From the NCBI GenBank assembly GCA_002436415.1, contig DJMA01000028.1, positions 62,001 through 126,000 of the forward strand: DNA of 64,000 bases, given 5' to 3'. Below are positions 45,481 through 52,685 of this stretch, in pieces. Each line of letters opens with the position of its first letter. Position 1 is the stretch's first letter. Below the pieces are notes generated by a model. The model did not search any database. It was not told the DNA's origin and saw only the letters and a list, made by a program, of their open reading frames with translations. The translations under genes and the position numbers were made by a program. The DNA comes from Bdellovibrionaceae bacterium UBA6502. GTDB lineage: Bacteria > Bdellovibrionota > Bdellovibrionia > Bdellovibrionales > UBA840.

Positions 45481-46152
45481 CTATCGAACTTCAGTAGCTG
45501 GAAAAACCTCATCCAATGAGCCTAACCAACTTGGAAGACTTGAGTCTGTACCTAAGGCGCTTAATCCTTCATAAACCTTGCGCACTCTTAATTTTACTGC
45601 ATTTCGAAACTCATGAATTTTACCCAAATATTTAGATTCACATTCTAAACCAGACCAGTAATGTTTTGTATTATAGGCTAAAAACTCCATCCCCACTTCT
45701 AAACCAGATTCGCTTCCCGCATCTACCAATAACAATTCCTCCTCGTCCTTGTTGATCTTATCCACAACCAGCATAGAAAAAGAATTGTCTAAGTTTTCTT
45801 CCAATCGTTCCAAAGCCAACTTACTTGCTTTTTTTGTTACCATGGCAATGGGAGTTTTACTAAAGTAGTAATAAGAGTTATTCACCCAGTTTAAAAAATC
45901 AAGGTCTCCGGCAATCCTTCTTTTTGTTTCTTTTCCTGAAGCAGAAGCAGTTGCCAAAATTTCAAAACGATTGGCATCGATGGCATTTAATTGTAAATCG
46001 ATAGAGCTTGATTTCATTTTTATGTTCGCATTGGCAAGCTTATAGTCAGAGAAACCTAAGTCAAAACGAAAACCAAAATGCAATCCCATTTGGCTTTGGA
46101 TGTCGAAGGCTAAAATATTGCCATCAACAAAATACTTTGGTCCACCAATCAA
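45481..46152 (-). pseudogene. CsgG-like protein, N-terminally truncated
   Basis: The frame gives up to 223 aa. YFVDGNILAFD, SSIDLQLNAIDANRFEILA with ATASASGKE, and later TPIAMVTKKASKLALERL follow the C-terminal half of CsgG-family lipoproteins (curli pore/LpoB-like). The N-terminal half, about 100 residues with signal peptide and the first strands, is missing. The only canonical start is a TTG at 46152 with no ribosome-binding site. Upstream the frame stays open to a stop near 46235 without a start, and a signal-peptide-like stretch appears in another frame with an internal TAG. It is probably a decayed gene, though a short functional product cannot be excluded. Confidence 0.5.
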
Positions 46153-46222
46153 ACAAGATCGAGTCTCAGTCCGAAGGCAATTGTAGCGAAGACGATGACC
46201 TAGATGAGGATCCTTTTTATAA

Positions 46223-47317
46223 CTAGTCTAGTGTGAAGCTTTGATCCGCACGATATTGAACTTGATCATCTAACTGGGTGATTAATTCAAACTTAGAATC
46301 CTTTAGTGACCAAAGTTTTAAATCTCCATTTTTATGAAGACTTATGACTCTAGAGTCACTTACTACGTACAGTTTTAATATCCTATCTTTCCCATAAAAA
46401 CCCGCTTCTGTTGAGTAGCCTGTAGTAAGATAGCTATTCAACTCATTGTTCTTTGAATTTACAAACAAGAACTGAATTTGCTTAGAGCTAAAAAGTGTGA
46501 AATTTCGAGGCGAAAGAAACTGAAAGTCAAGGGGGTCCATAGGATTTTGGGGCTTCAAGCCTTGAAGAAGAATTGGCTTTGCCTTTGTGTTTTGCCAAAA
46601 ATAAATTCGATTATCTTGATGGGAGCTGATAAATTGCTTTCCATCAAAAGATCTTAGCTTTAACAATCCACTTGGTAACTTCATGATAGATTCTCTGTCA
46701 ATCTGCCATTGACCATCGCGGTAAACAGCTCTTGAAACTACAGACTCTGAGGAAGCGATCACGATGATATTGTGTTTTACCCAATACACTCGAATTTCCT
46801 TAGCATTTTCATAAGCTGTGTGTTTTAGACTCAGAGTATGGGTCCTTTTTTCATCTTTTTCGTTTTGGGCTACTTTAAAACTAAGATTAAAATTTTTAGA
46901 ATCAAAACTTGCCGCTATTAATTGAGAATTTGCGCCTTTGCTAGTTCTGTAAGAATCGGATACTTTTTTCTCCGACAAATTAGAAAATACAAGATCGGGC
47001 ATTTGCAAATCCTTGGCAAGCACCCCTCTTTTTTGTAGGCTTCTATGCAACAACAACTGTCTCAAACTAACAGATGCGCGGTCTATGCTTTTCATGTCGT
47101 AGTGATTAGACAGTAAATTCATTAAATGATTATCAAAGGCTTTTTGATTGCTTTCACTCCTAAGAGAACTTGAATACATTTTTTCAAGAAGTTTGAAGTT
47201 GTGGACTCCGATGCGATAAGCCACTTCATGAGTGCTTATATAGCAATTCCCAACAGATGCATCAGCAAACTGAAAGGACAAGAAACTAAAAATAATCAAA
47301 CATAGATTTTTAAGCAT
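46223..47317 (-). CDS. Exported protein with WD40-like beta-propeller segments
   Basis: 364 aa. Signal peptide 1-20 (LCLIIFSFLSFQFADA). Residues 25-110 are helical; from about 125 on repeated strands appear, with FISSHQDNRIYFWQN and VISLHKNGDLKLWSL having the D-x-x-I-x-x-W pattern of WD40 blades. No enzyme motif. It overlaps the preceding gene by one base (TAATG) and is followed by the broken CsgG-like gene. Periplasmic scaffold is a guess. Confidence 0.6.
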   Translation of the reverse strand: MLKNLCLIIFSFLSFQFADASVGNCYISTHEVAYRIGVHNFKLLEKMYSSSLRSESNQKAFDNHLMNLLSNHYDMKSIDRASVSLRQLLLHRSLQKRGVLAKDLQMPDLVFSNLSEKKVSDSYRTSKGANSQLIAASFDSKNFNLSFKVAQNEKDEKRTHTLSLKHTAYENAKEIRVYWVKHNIIVIASSESVVSRAVYRDGQWQIDRESIMKLPSGLLKLRSFDGKQFISSHQDNRIYFWQNTKAKPILLQGLKPQNPMDPLDFQFLSPRNFTLFSSKQIQFLFVNSKNNELNSYLTTGYSTEAGFYGKDRILKLYVVSDSRVISLHKNGDLKLWSLKDSKFELITQLDDQVQYRADQSFTLD

Positions 47318-48237
47318 TAAATATCTTCATCCAATCTTCGAAAACGCTCCAAAAGTTTATAGGCTTCTTGAAAGCTCAGCTCAGAATTAAGAACACGATC
47401 TACAAGCTTTGAAGAAAACAAATAGCTTATAGATTCGATATTAAACTGGGTATGAATGAGAAGCTGATATTCAATGGCATTTTTGTAACTTTCCATAAAT
47501 TGAAAGTCTTGCTCCGAAGTGATTTTCAACAAGTTCCATTTTGCTAACTGTCTTTCAAAACCCTTTTTCTCCACACGGTTGAGATAACGCATCTCTAGGA
47601 AACTAGAAAGATTAACCACATAAGAAGATAAGCTCTCTAAGTGCTCTAACTCTTCTAGGTAGAAGTCTTCCCGACTTTCTCTTCCCGTTAGCAAAGCTTC
47701 AATTTCAAGAAGTGGATTTAATTCTTCTGATTCAATCTTTTTCACAAGTTCGTCTAGCATCGCCAATCGATACTCTAGACCTAAAGCAAACTTTTCAGCC
47801 AAAAGATCAAATATGTATTTCGTTAAATTAGGGTCTTTATATTTTTTCCCGATCTTAATCCAAAGCTCTAGACTCCTCCTGTCTTTCACGAACTCAGGAG
47901 CTCTTTCAAGCCAGTTTATCCAATTCATTGCAATGGCCTTACCGGATCTATCTGTACTTTTAAAGTAGTTATAGGTATCTACCAAATCTGAAGATCCTAA
48001 TCTTTTTTCAAGCTGATATTGAACTCTTTCAAACTCAGATAGACTAGTTCGAATGTGATTCGAACGCACTAAATCAGGGCTATTTTCGTTTGAATAATTT
48101 TTTGCCTCCAAGATTTTTCCAATACCCATCTTCATGCTTGCATCAAGACTAGCTGAATCGATACAAGAAGCATTACCTGCAAAAACCAATGGACCAAAAG
48201 AAAATATAACCAAAACAACTGCAACATTCAAAAACAC
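47317..48237 (-). CDS. Exported helical protein of unknown function
   Basis: 306 aa. Signal peptide 1-20 (AVVLVIFSFGPLVFAG), then nearly all alpha-helix with many Leu and Glu (LEHLESLSSYVVNLSSFLE). No family recognised. The start is GTG at 48237 with a GAGG somewhat far upstream. One-base overlap with the propeller gene shows a shared operon, led by this gene. Confidence 0.6.
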   Translation of the reverse strand: MFLNVAVVLVIFSFGPLVFAGNASCIDSASLDASMKMGIGKILEAKNYSNENSPDLVRSNHIRTSLSEFERVQYQLEKRLGSSDLVDTYNYFKSTDRSGKAIAMNWINWLERAPEFVKDRRSLELWIKIGKKYKDPNLTKYIFDLLAEKFALGLEYRLAMLDELVKKIESEELNPLLEIEALLTGRESREDFYLEELEHLESLSSYVVNLSSFLEMRYLNRVEKKGFERQLAKWNLLKITSEQDFQFMESYKNAIEYQLLIHTQFNIESISYLFSSKLVDRVLNSELSFQEAYKLLERFRRLDEDI

Positions 48238-48532
48238 GAACTCATCCTCTTTTACTATTTATTTTATTGATAGATTTGATTTTACTAAATAATCTGTAGA
48301 AAGAATATTTTTTGAGATGAGTTTTATTTGCCTTTGAAATACTTGCAGAGCTGTCAAAAAACTAGTCTCTTATTTAAAGCAAAATCAAAGAATCATCTTC
48401 GTAAATCCCCTTAAAAGAATTCACCCCTTGAAATAATAAATTTAGACGATTGAGCTAATAACAATAGCCCCGCCCAATCATAAAAATTAAAACTAATCCT
48501 TACCGAAAAGTCTTTAGAATTACTTCCATTGA

Positions 48533-48569
48533 TTTATTTTTATCAATAATTCTTATTGATAAAAATAAA
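48533..48569. repeat. Perfect 17-bp inverted repeat
   Basis: TTTATTTTTATCAATAA (48533-48549), spacer TTC, TTATTGATAAAAATAAA (48553-48569). Only A/T except for one C/G pair per arm. It could form a hairpin or bind a dimeric regulator. Confidence 0.75.
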
Positions 48570-48623
48570 ATTAGAACTTCGCTTATGCGCTTCCGCCTTG
48601 ACATTACCTACTCTGCCTAAGCT

Positions 48624-48687
48624 TTGTAAATTAAAGCCAATTAAAAACCAAATCGCTGTAAACTCTGTTTACAGATCAAATTTACAA
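48624..48687. promoter_or_regulatory. Nested palindromes, candidate operator of the halogenase gene
   Basis: Inner pair CTGTAAAC (48656-48663), TCT, GTTTACAG (48667-48674), perfect 8-bp arms. Outer pair TTGTAAATT (48624-48632) and AATTTACAA (48679-48687), perfect 9-bp arms. All four share TGTAAA, as repeated half-sites for one dimeric regulator would. Confidence 0.5.
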
Positions 48688-48765
48688 TGAATCTAGCTTA
48701 TATCATTAACTTAAGGCATAGTTGCCCTGAATAACTTGAAGCAAATGAGTGAACAAAGAGTAAAT

Positions 48766-50370
48766 ATGGATTTAAACCAACTAATCGATGAATGTTTTGA
48801 CCTAAGCTTCTTAGGAACTGAAAACTTCGCAAGAACCGACTACAAATCAATTCTCTTACTCGGTGGTGGTACGGCTGGCTATTTGAGTGCCTTGGCACTT
48901 AAAAAAACTCATCCCTACTTAGACATTAAAATCGTTGAGTCCTCAAAAATTCCAGTCATTGGCGTTGGAGAATCCACAACTACAGAAATCATTCCCTTCT
49001 TGCACCACTTTTTAGGAATTGATCCTGTCGATTTTTTTCAAGAGGTAAAACCCACTTTTAAATTGGGAATTCAATTTGATTGGGGTAAGAAAAATGAAAG
49101 GCCTTTTCATTTTAATTTTTTTGCGGGTCATCTTTTTGAAAACCTTCACTACAAAAATCACACCGGAAGCTTTAATTGGCCAGCCCAATTAATGTATGAC
49201 AAAAAGTTTCCCGTGATAAGCACTGGAGACGGTGGTTTTTATTCTCTCTTGAACTCCATTCCTTTTGCCTATCACCTTGAAAACCGAAGTTTAATTACTT
49301 ATTTAAAAAAGAAGATCATAGAAAACGACATAGCCATCATTGACGAAGAAATCACAAGTATAGAACGAGATAGCGAAGGCAATCTATTAAGTCTAATCAC
49401 AAACTCAATGGAAAAACTTGAGGCTGACTTTTTTATTGATTGTTCAGGCTTTCGCTCCAAGCTTTTGGGGGATGAATTACAAGAAGACTTTATTAGTTAC
49501 GAAGACAGTTTATTTTGTGACAAAGCAATCACTTTTAATCTTAGCAATAATATGGATCCTGCTCCCTATACCGAAGCCATAACAATGAACTGTGGATGGT
49601 GCTGGAGAATTCCTCTTAGAAACGAGGATCATCTTGGCTATGTGTTTTCGTCGAAATACCTTAGTGAAGAAGATGCCATCGAGGAAATTAAAAATAAATT
49701 TAATCCAAATTCTGAACAAAACTTTAAAGTAATTCCTTTTAAAACAGGTCGTCATAAAAGAGCTCTGGTAAATAATATGATGGCCATTGGTAACAGTTAC
49801 GCTTTCATAGAACCCCTTGAATCTACTGCGATTCAAACACTTGTTCAGAGCATTATGATTCTTTGTCGACTGTTTCCTAAAAACAACAATGATCAAATAT
49901 CAAAGGATGCGATTAATAAAGAAATTTCCGAAAACTGGGATTCTTTTAAAGCCTTCCTTGCGGTTCATTATAAATTTAATGAAAAACTTGATACTCAATT
50001 TTGGCAAGAGGTTCGACAAAGTGTTTCACTCGACAGAGCTGAAAGTATAATTTCTCTCTACCATCAGAAAGCCCCTTTGTCTTATACCCATTTCGGCAAT
50101 AACCATGGCTATACAGCCTTAGAAAGCCTAGTGTTTAATAGCTACAGCTACGATAGCTTACTAATGGGACAAGGACTTCTACCAAATTCTCAGCCCAAAC
50201 CAAGGTTCTCCAAAGAAGAGCTGGAAACAAGATTAGAGTCCTACAAAAAAATGAGTGAAATTGCATTCTCTCAAAAGGAGCTTTTTGAAAACCAGGAGCT
50301 ATTTATAGAAGGAATATGGCAAGAGCTTTTCGCTAATCCTGATAGCTGGATAAACGAAACAAATGTTTAG
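48766..50370 (+). CDS. Flavin-dependent halogenase (tryptophan halogenase family)
   Basis: 534 aa. FAD loop GGGTAGYLSA (Gly33-Gly38), catalytic Lys99 in TFKLGIQFDW, the halogenase signature WCWRIP (278-283) and Glu352 in EPLESTAIQ (matching PrnA Glu346) are all in place, so it should be active. These enzymes use FADH2, O2 and chloride or bromide to halogenate tryptophan or other aromatics. ATG 48766 has AAAGAG five bases upstream; ATG 48745 is an alternative. The 35-residue N-terminal extension before the FAD strand is unusual. No flavin reductase is adjacent. Its end overlaps the methyltransferase gene by four bases. Confidence 0.87.
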   Translation: MDLNQLIDECFDLSFLGTENFARTDYKSILLLGGGTAGYLSALALKKTHPYLDIKIVESSKIPVIGVGESTTTEIIPFLHHFLGIDPVDFFQEVKPTFKLGIQFDWGKKNERPFHFNFFAGHLFENLHYKNHTGSFNWPAQLMYDKKFPVISTGDGGFYSLLNSIPFAYHLENRSLITYLKKKIIENDIAIIDEEITSIERDSEGNLLSLITNSMEKLEADFFIDCSGFRSKLLGDELQEDFISYEDSLFCDKAITFNLSNNMDPAPYTEAITMNCGWCWRIPLRNEDHLGYVFSSKYLSEEDAIEEIKNKFNPNSEQNFKVIPFKTGRHKRALVNNMMAIGNSYAFIEPLESTAIQTLVQSIMILCRLFPKNNNDQISKDAINKEISENWDSFKAFLAVHYKFNEKLDTQFWQEVRQSVSLDRAESIISLYHQKAPLSYTHFGNNHGYTALESLVFNSYSYDSLLMGQGLLPNSQPKPRFSKEELETRLESYKKMSEIAFSQKELFENQELFIEGIWQELFANPDSWINETNV

Positions 50371-51059
50371 CTCTTTAGTTTTGATTTTAATTTCTTTTTA
50401 AGCTTGCGTCGGTTTCTTTTAATAAATTGTTGGGCTTCATAAAATCGCAATCGAGATAAATTACGTTTTTTAGAAATGAAGTTAGATTCTTTCTTACGAA
50501 AGTAATGAGTATCCTCTACTCTACGAAGACTGGAAATCGCATAATCTGATTTCAATAGCTCCCAGGTGAACTGTTTCACACCTTGCCATTTGTAATCATG
50601 CATTGCTATCCAAGCCCCTTCTTTTAGCTTAGGGAAGTACAATTCAAAATCTGACTTTACATCTTTGTAGTCATGGGAACCATCAATCCAAAGCATATCA
50701 ATTGCCTCTGGCACCTCATGAATGGCCTCCACGGATTTTTTACGAAGCACAGAAACTTTAGAAGCATCACAATGAGCATTAATGTTTTTCAAAAAGTCCT
50801 CATAGGTATCCACTTCACCAAATTCTTCCTCATGTTCATGACTTCCGGTGAATGGATCTATGGCGAATACTGTGGCGTCAGGTCGACTTAATTGTAATAA
50901 AACCGTTGATTTCCCCTTCCATGAGCCAATCTCTACAATTACAGGCCTAGAAGGTAGTCGCTTACTTAAACGAAACAGTAAAGAAACAACGGGTGGATTA
51001 AGCCACCCGTCAATGAAACCTACTATTTTTTGAATTTGGTAAAAACGAAAAGAACTCAC
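50367..51059 (-). CDS. Class I SAM-dependent methyltransferase (Methyltransf_24 type)
   Basis: 230 aa. VIVEIGSWKGKSTVLL is the SAM-binding motif I, VFAIDPFTGS motif II, MLWIDGSHDYKDVKSDF the metal-dependent catecholic or sugar-methyltransferase type loop. The last 45 residues are strongly basic (RNRRKLKKKLKSKLKS). Substrate unknown. GTG start overlaps the merR stop by four bases, so it belongs to the ihfA-merR transcript and converges with the halogenase gene. Confidence 0.82.
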   Translation of the reverse strand: MSSFRFYQIQKIVGFIDGWLNPPVVSLLFRLSKRLPSRPVIVEIGSWKGKSTVLLQLSRPDATVFAIDPFTGSHEHEEEFGEVDTYEDFLKNINAHCDASKVSVLRKKSVEAIHEVPEAIDMLWIDGSHDYKDVKSDFELYFPKLKEGAWIAMHDYKWQGVKQFTWELLKSDYAISSLRRVEDTHYFRKKESNFISKKRNLSRLRFYEAQQFIKRNRRKLKKKLKSKLKS

Positions 51060-51565
51060 ACTTCTCTACGAAAATAAGCATCAAGACGAAGCTTCATTTG
51101 ATGAATTTCACTTTGAATTTCTTGCCCAATCACCCTGCAATCATCAATGGCTTTTTTTGAGCCTTTCAGCATTTTATTAAATCGCAAATCTTCCTTACGC
51201 TTTCTCATAAATTTACGGGCACCTTCAATAGAAAATCTCTCTACATGAAGTAGGTGCTGAATCATTAAAGCTAATTCAATGTTTTTGCGAGTATACATTC
51301 TTTGGTTGTTTTGACCTTTGCTGGGACGCAACTCTTCGAACTCAGTCTCCCAATACCTTAAAACGTATTGTTTTACACCAACGAGCTCGGCCACTTCGCC
51401 AATCTTAAAGGCTAACTTATTAGGAATACTATTCCATTTTTGAATAAAGGCGTCTTGACGAAAAAAATCAGGGATATCTTTCGGATCGGTGGAATTAATC
51501 CCGCCTGTTGCGCCTATTTTTGATAGTCGTTCCGCTTCTTTAAGAAGCTGTTTTGAAGAATTCAT
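51056..51565 (-). CDS. MerR-family transcriptional regulator
   Basis: 169 aa. FKIGEVAELVGVKQYVLRYWETEF is a MerR helix-turn-helix (shown here as FKIGEVAELVGVK and YVLRYWETEF), RMYTRKNIELALMIQHLL the wing and next helix. A 50-residue N-terminal extension and no effector domain. Its place after ihfA is common in deltaproteobacteria and their relatives. GAGAG before the ATG. Confidence 0.9.
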   Translation of the reverse strand: MNSSKQLLKEAERLSKIGATGGINSTDPKDIPDFFRQDAFIQKWNSIPNKLAFKIGEVAELVGVKQYVLRYWETEFEELRPSKGQNNQRMYTRKNIELALMIQHLLHVERFSIEGARKFMRKRKEDLRFNKMLKGSKKAIDDCRVIGQEIQSEIHQMKLRLDAYFRREV

Positions 51566-51625
51566 AGTCTCTCGTCACTTTTTGAAAAGTCTTAGTTGTT
51601 AATTTGGATCAGAGATTTAATATTC

Positions 51626-51961
51626 TTAATCTTCGTCTTTTAAACCAGTGATATCTTCACCATTAAGCATAGCTTTTAAAACTTGGCTTGGACGGAAAGT
51701 TAAAACTCGTCTCGCAGAAATTTCAATTTGCTGACCAGTTTGCGGGTTACGTCCTTTTCTCGGCTCTTTCTCTCTAACTAGAAAGTTACCAAAACCAGAA
51801 ATTTTGACCTTATCACCACGCTTTAAAGTGTCCTTTAAAGTGCCAAAACAAAGTTCTACAAGTTCACTAGCTTCCTTCTTGGAAAACCCAATGCGCTCAT
51901 AAACTTTCTCTACGATATCTGCTTTGGTTACTGTCGAATTACTAAGGTTTTTTCCCGCCAT
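51626..51961 (-). CDS. ihfA: Integration host factor alpha / HU-family DNA-bending protein
   Basis: 111 aa. TKADIVEKVYERIGFSKKEA, VKISGFGNFLVREK, RKGRNPQTG and the beta-arm Pro region are all present. RNPQTGQQIEISARRV fits IHF alpha. It bends DNA in replication, recombination and transcription. Position between pheT and merR supports the name. AAGGA before the ATG. Confidence 0.93.
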   Translation of the reverse strand: MAGKNLSNSTVTKADIVEKVYERIGFSKKEASELVELCFGTLKDTLKRGDKVKISGFGNFLVREKEPRKGRNPQTGQQIEISARRVLTFRPSQVLKAMLNGEDITGLKDED

Positions 51962-52343
51962 AGCTTTTATCCTTCCATGCTGCTACCTGCAAAGTTTCAC
52001 TAAGTAAAGCCTAGCAAGTACCTGAAAACTTTCAAGTTTTTTATATAGCCCTCAATAAAAACTGCTTATTTAGGCTAGTTTTTTGGCAATTCATCTTATT
52101 TTCTAGTCTTTTGCCGAGGGCATTGACCTAAATTCCTAAAATCTCACGAGTATTTAAAATTGACTTGAAATTAGCCTAAGTTTGCAGTGCTTCTGACAAA
52201 AGTAAAAACCTAGGAAGTATTTTTGTATCAGCTTTTGAAAATACTCTCTTAGCTTAACTTCCAATATTTTCAAAAGCACTAAGGCACTAGGAAAAACTCT
52301 TTTTAAAGCTTATAGCTAAGCTAGCAAAAACTAAGGAGATTTA
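51962..52343. other. Intergenic region with a 13-bp inverted repeat
   Basis: 382 bases between divergent ihfA and the small exported protein gene. GCTTTTGAAAATA (52231-52243) and TATTTTCAAAAGC (52265-52277) are perfect inverted arms 21 bases apart. Otherwise AT-rich, no gene seen. Confidence 0.65.
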
Positions 52344-52640
52344 ATGAGTAAGATTCTATTTACAGCCATTTTAAGCCTCAGCCAGTTCAGCTTTGCCTTT
52401 CAAACACCAATGCAAACTAGCGCTAAGATAAACACAATGCTGATCGAGACTTTAAAATCAGATAGTTCGCTGTCATTTTATAGTATTTCAAAAATTAGCA
52501 TCCATGACGATATGCTTAAAGTAGAACTTCTTGATACCCAAGGAAATTGCAAAGCTCTTCCCTACGAATTAAAAAGAAACGAATTAGGCGCTACAAGCAT
52601 TAAATTGATGATCGATGCCATAGCGATATGTGATCAATAA
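52344..52640 (+). CDS. Small exported protein, 98 aa
   Basis: AAGGAG before the ATG. Signal peptide FTAILSLSQFSFAF; the mature part has two Cys (in GNCKALPY and IAICDQ) that could form a disulfide. No family recognised. A strong bidirectional terminator follows. Confidence 0.65.
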   Translation: MSKILFTAILSLSQFSFAFQTPMQTSAKINTMLIETLKSDSSLSFYSISKISIHDDMLKVELLDTQGNCKALPYELKRNELGATSIKLMIDAIAICDQ

Positions 52641-52676
52641 AAAAAGGCTGAGGGTGTTTTCCTTAGCCTTTTTTAT
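52640..52676. terminator. Bidirectional terminator between small exported gene and pheT
   Basis: AAAAAAGGCTGAGG, loop GTGTTTT, CCTTAGCCTTTTTT with one G-T pair; lies between convergent genes. Confidence 0.9.
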
Positions 52677-52685
52677 GAGTAAGTT

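Larger units (their letters stand above)
48238..48765. other. AT-rich intergenic region with three palindromes
   Basis: 528 bases between divergent genes. It contains a perfect 17-bp inverted repeat (48533-48569), a perfect -35 hexamer TTGACA at 48598-48603 without a good -10, and nested TGTAAA/TTTACA palindromes (48624-48687). No gene seen. Confidence 0.7.

Noticed and set aside
46008..46226. + strand 72-aa open frame over the CsgG-like gene start
   Set aside because: Shadow frame with no ribosome-binding site; codon pattern follows the minus-strand gene.
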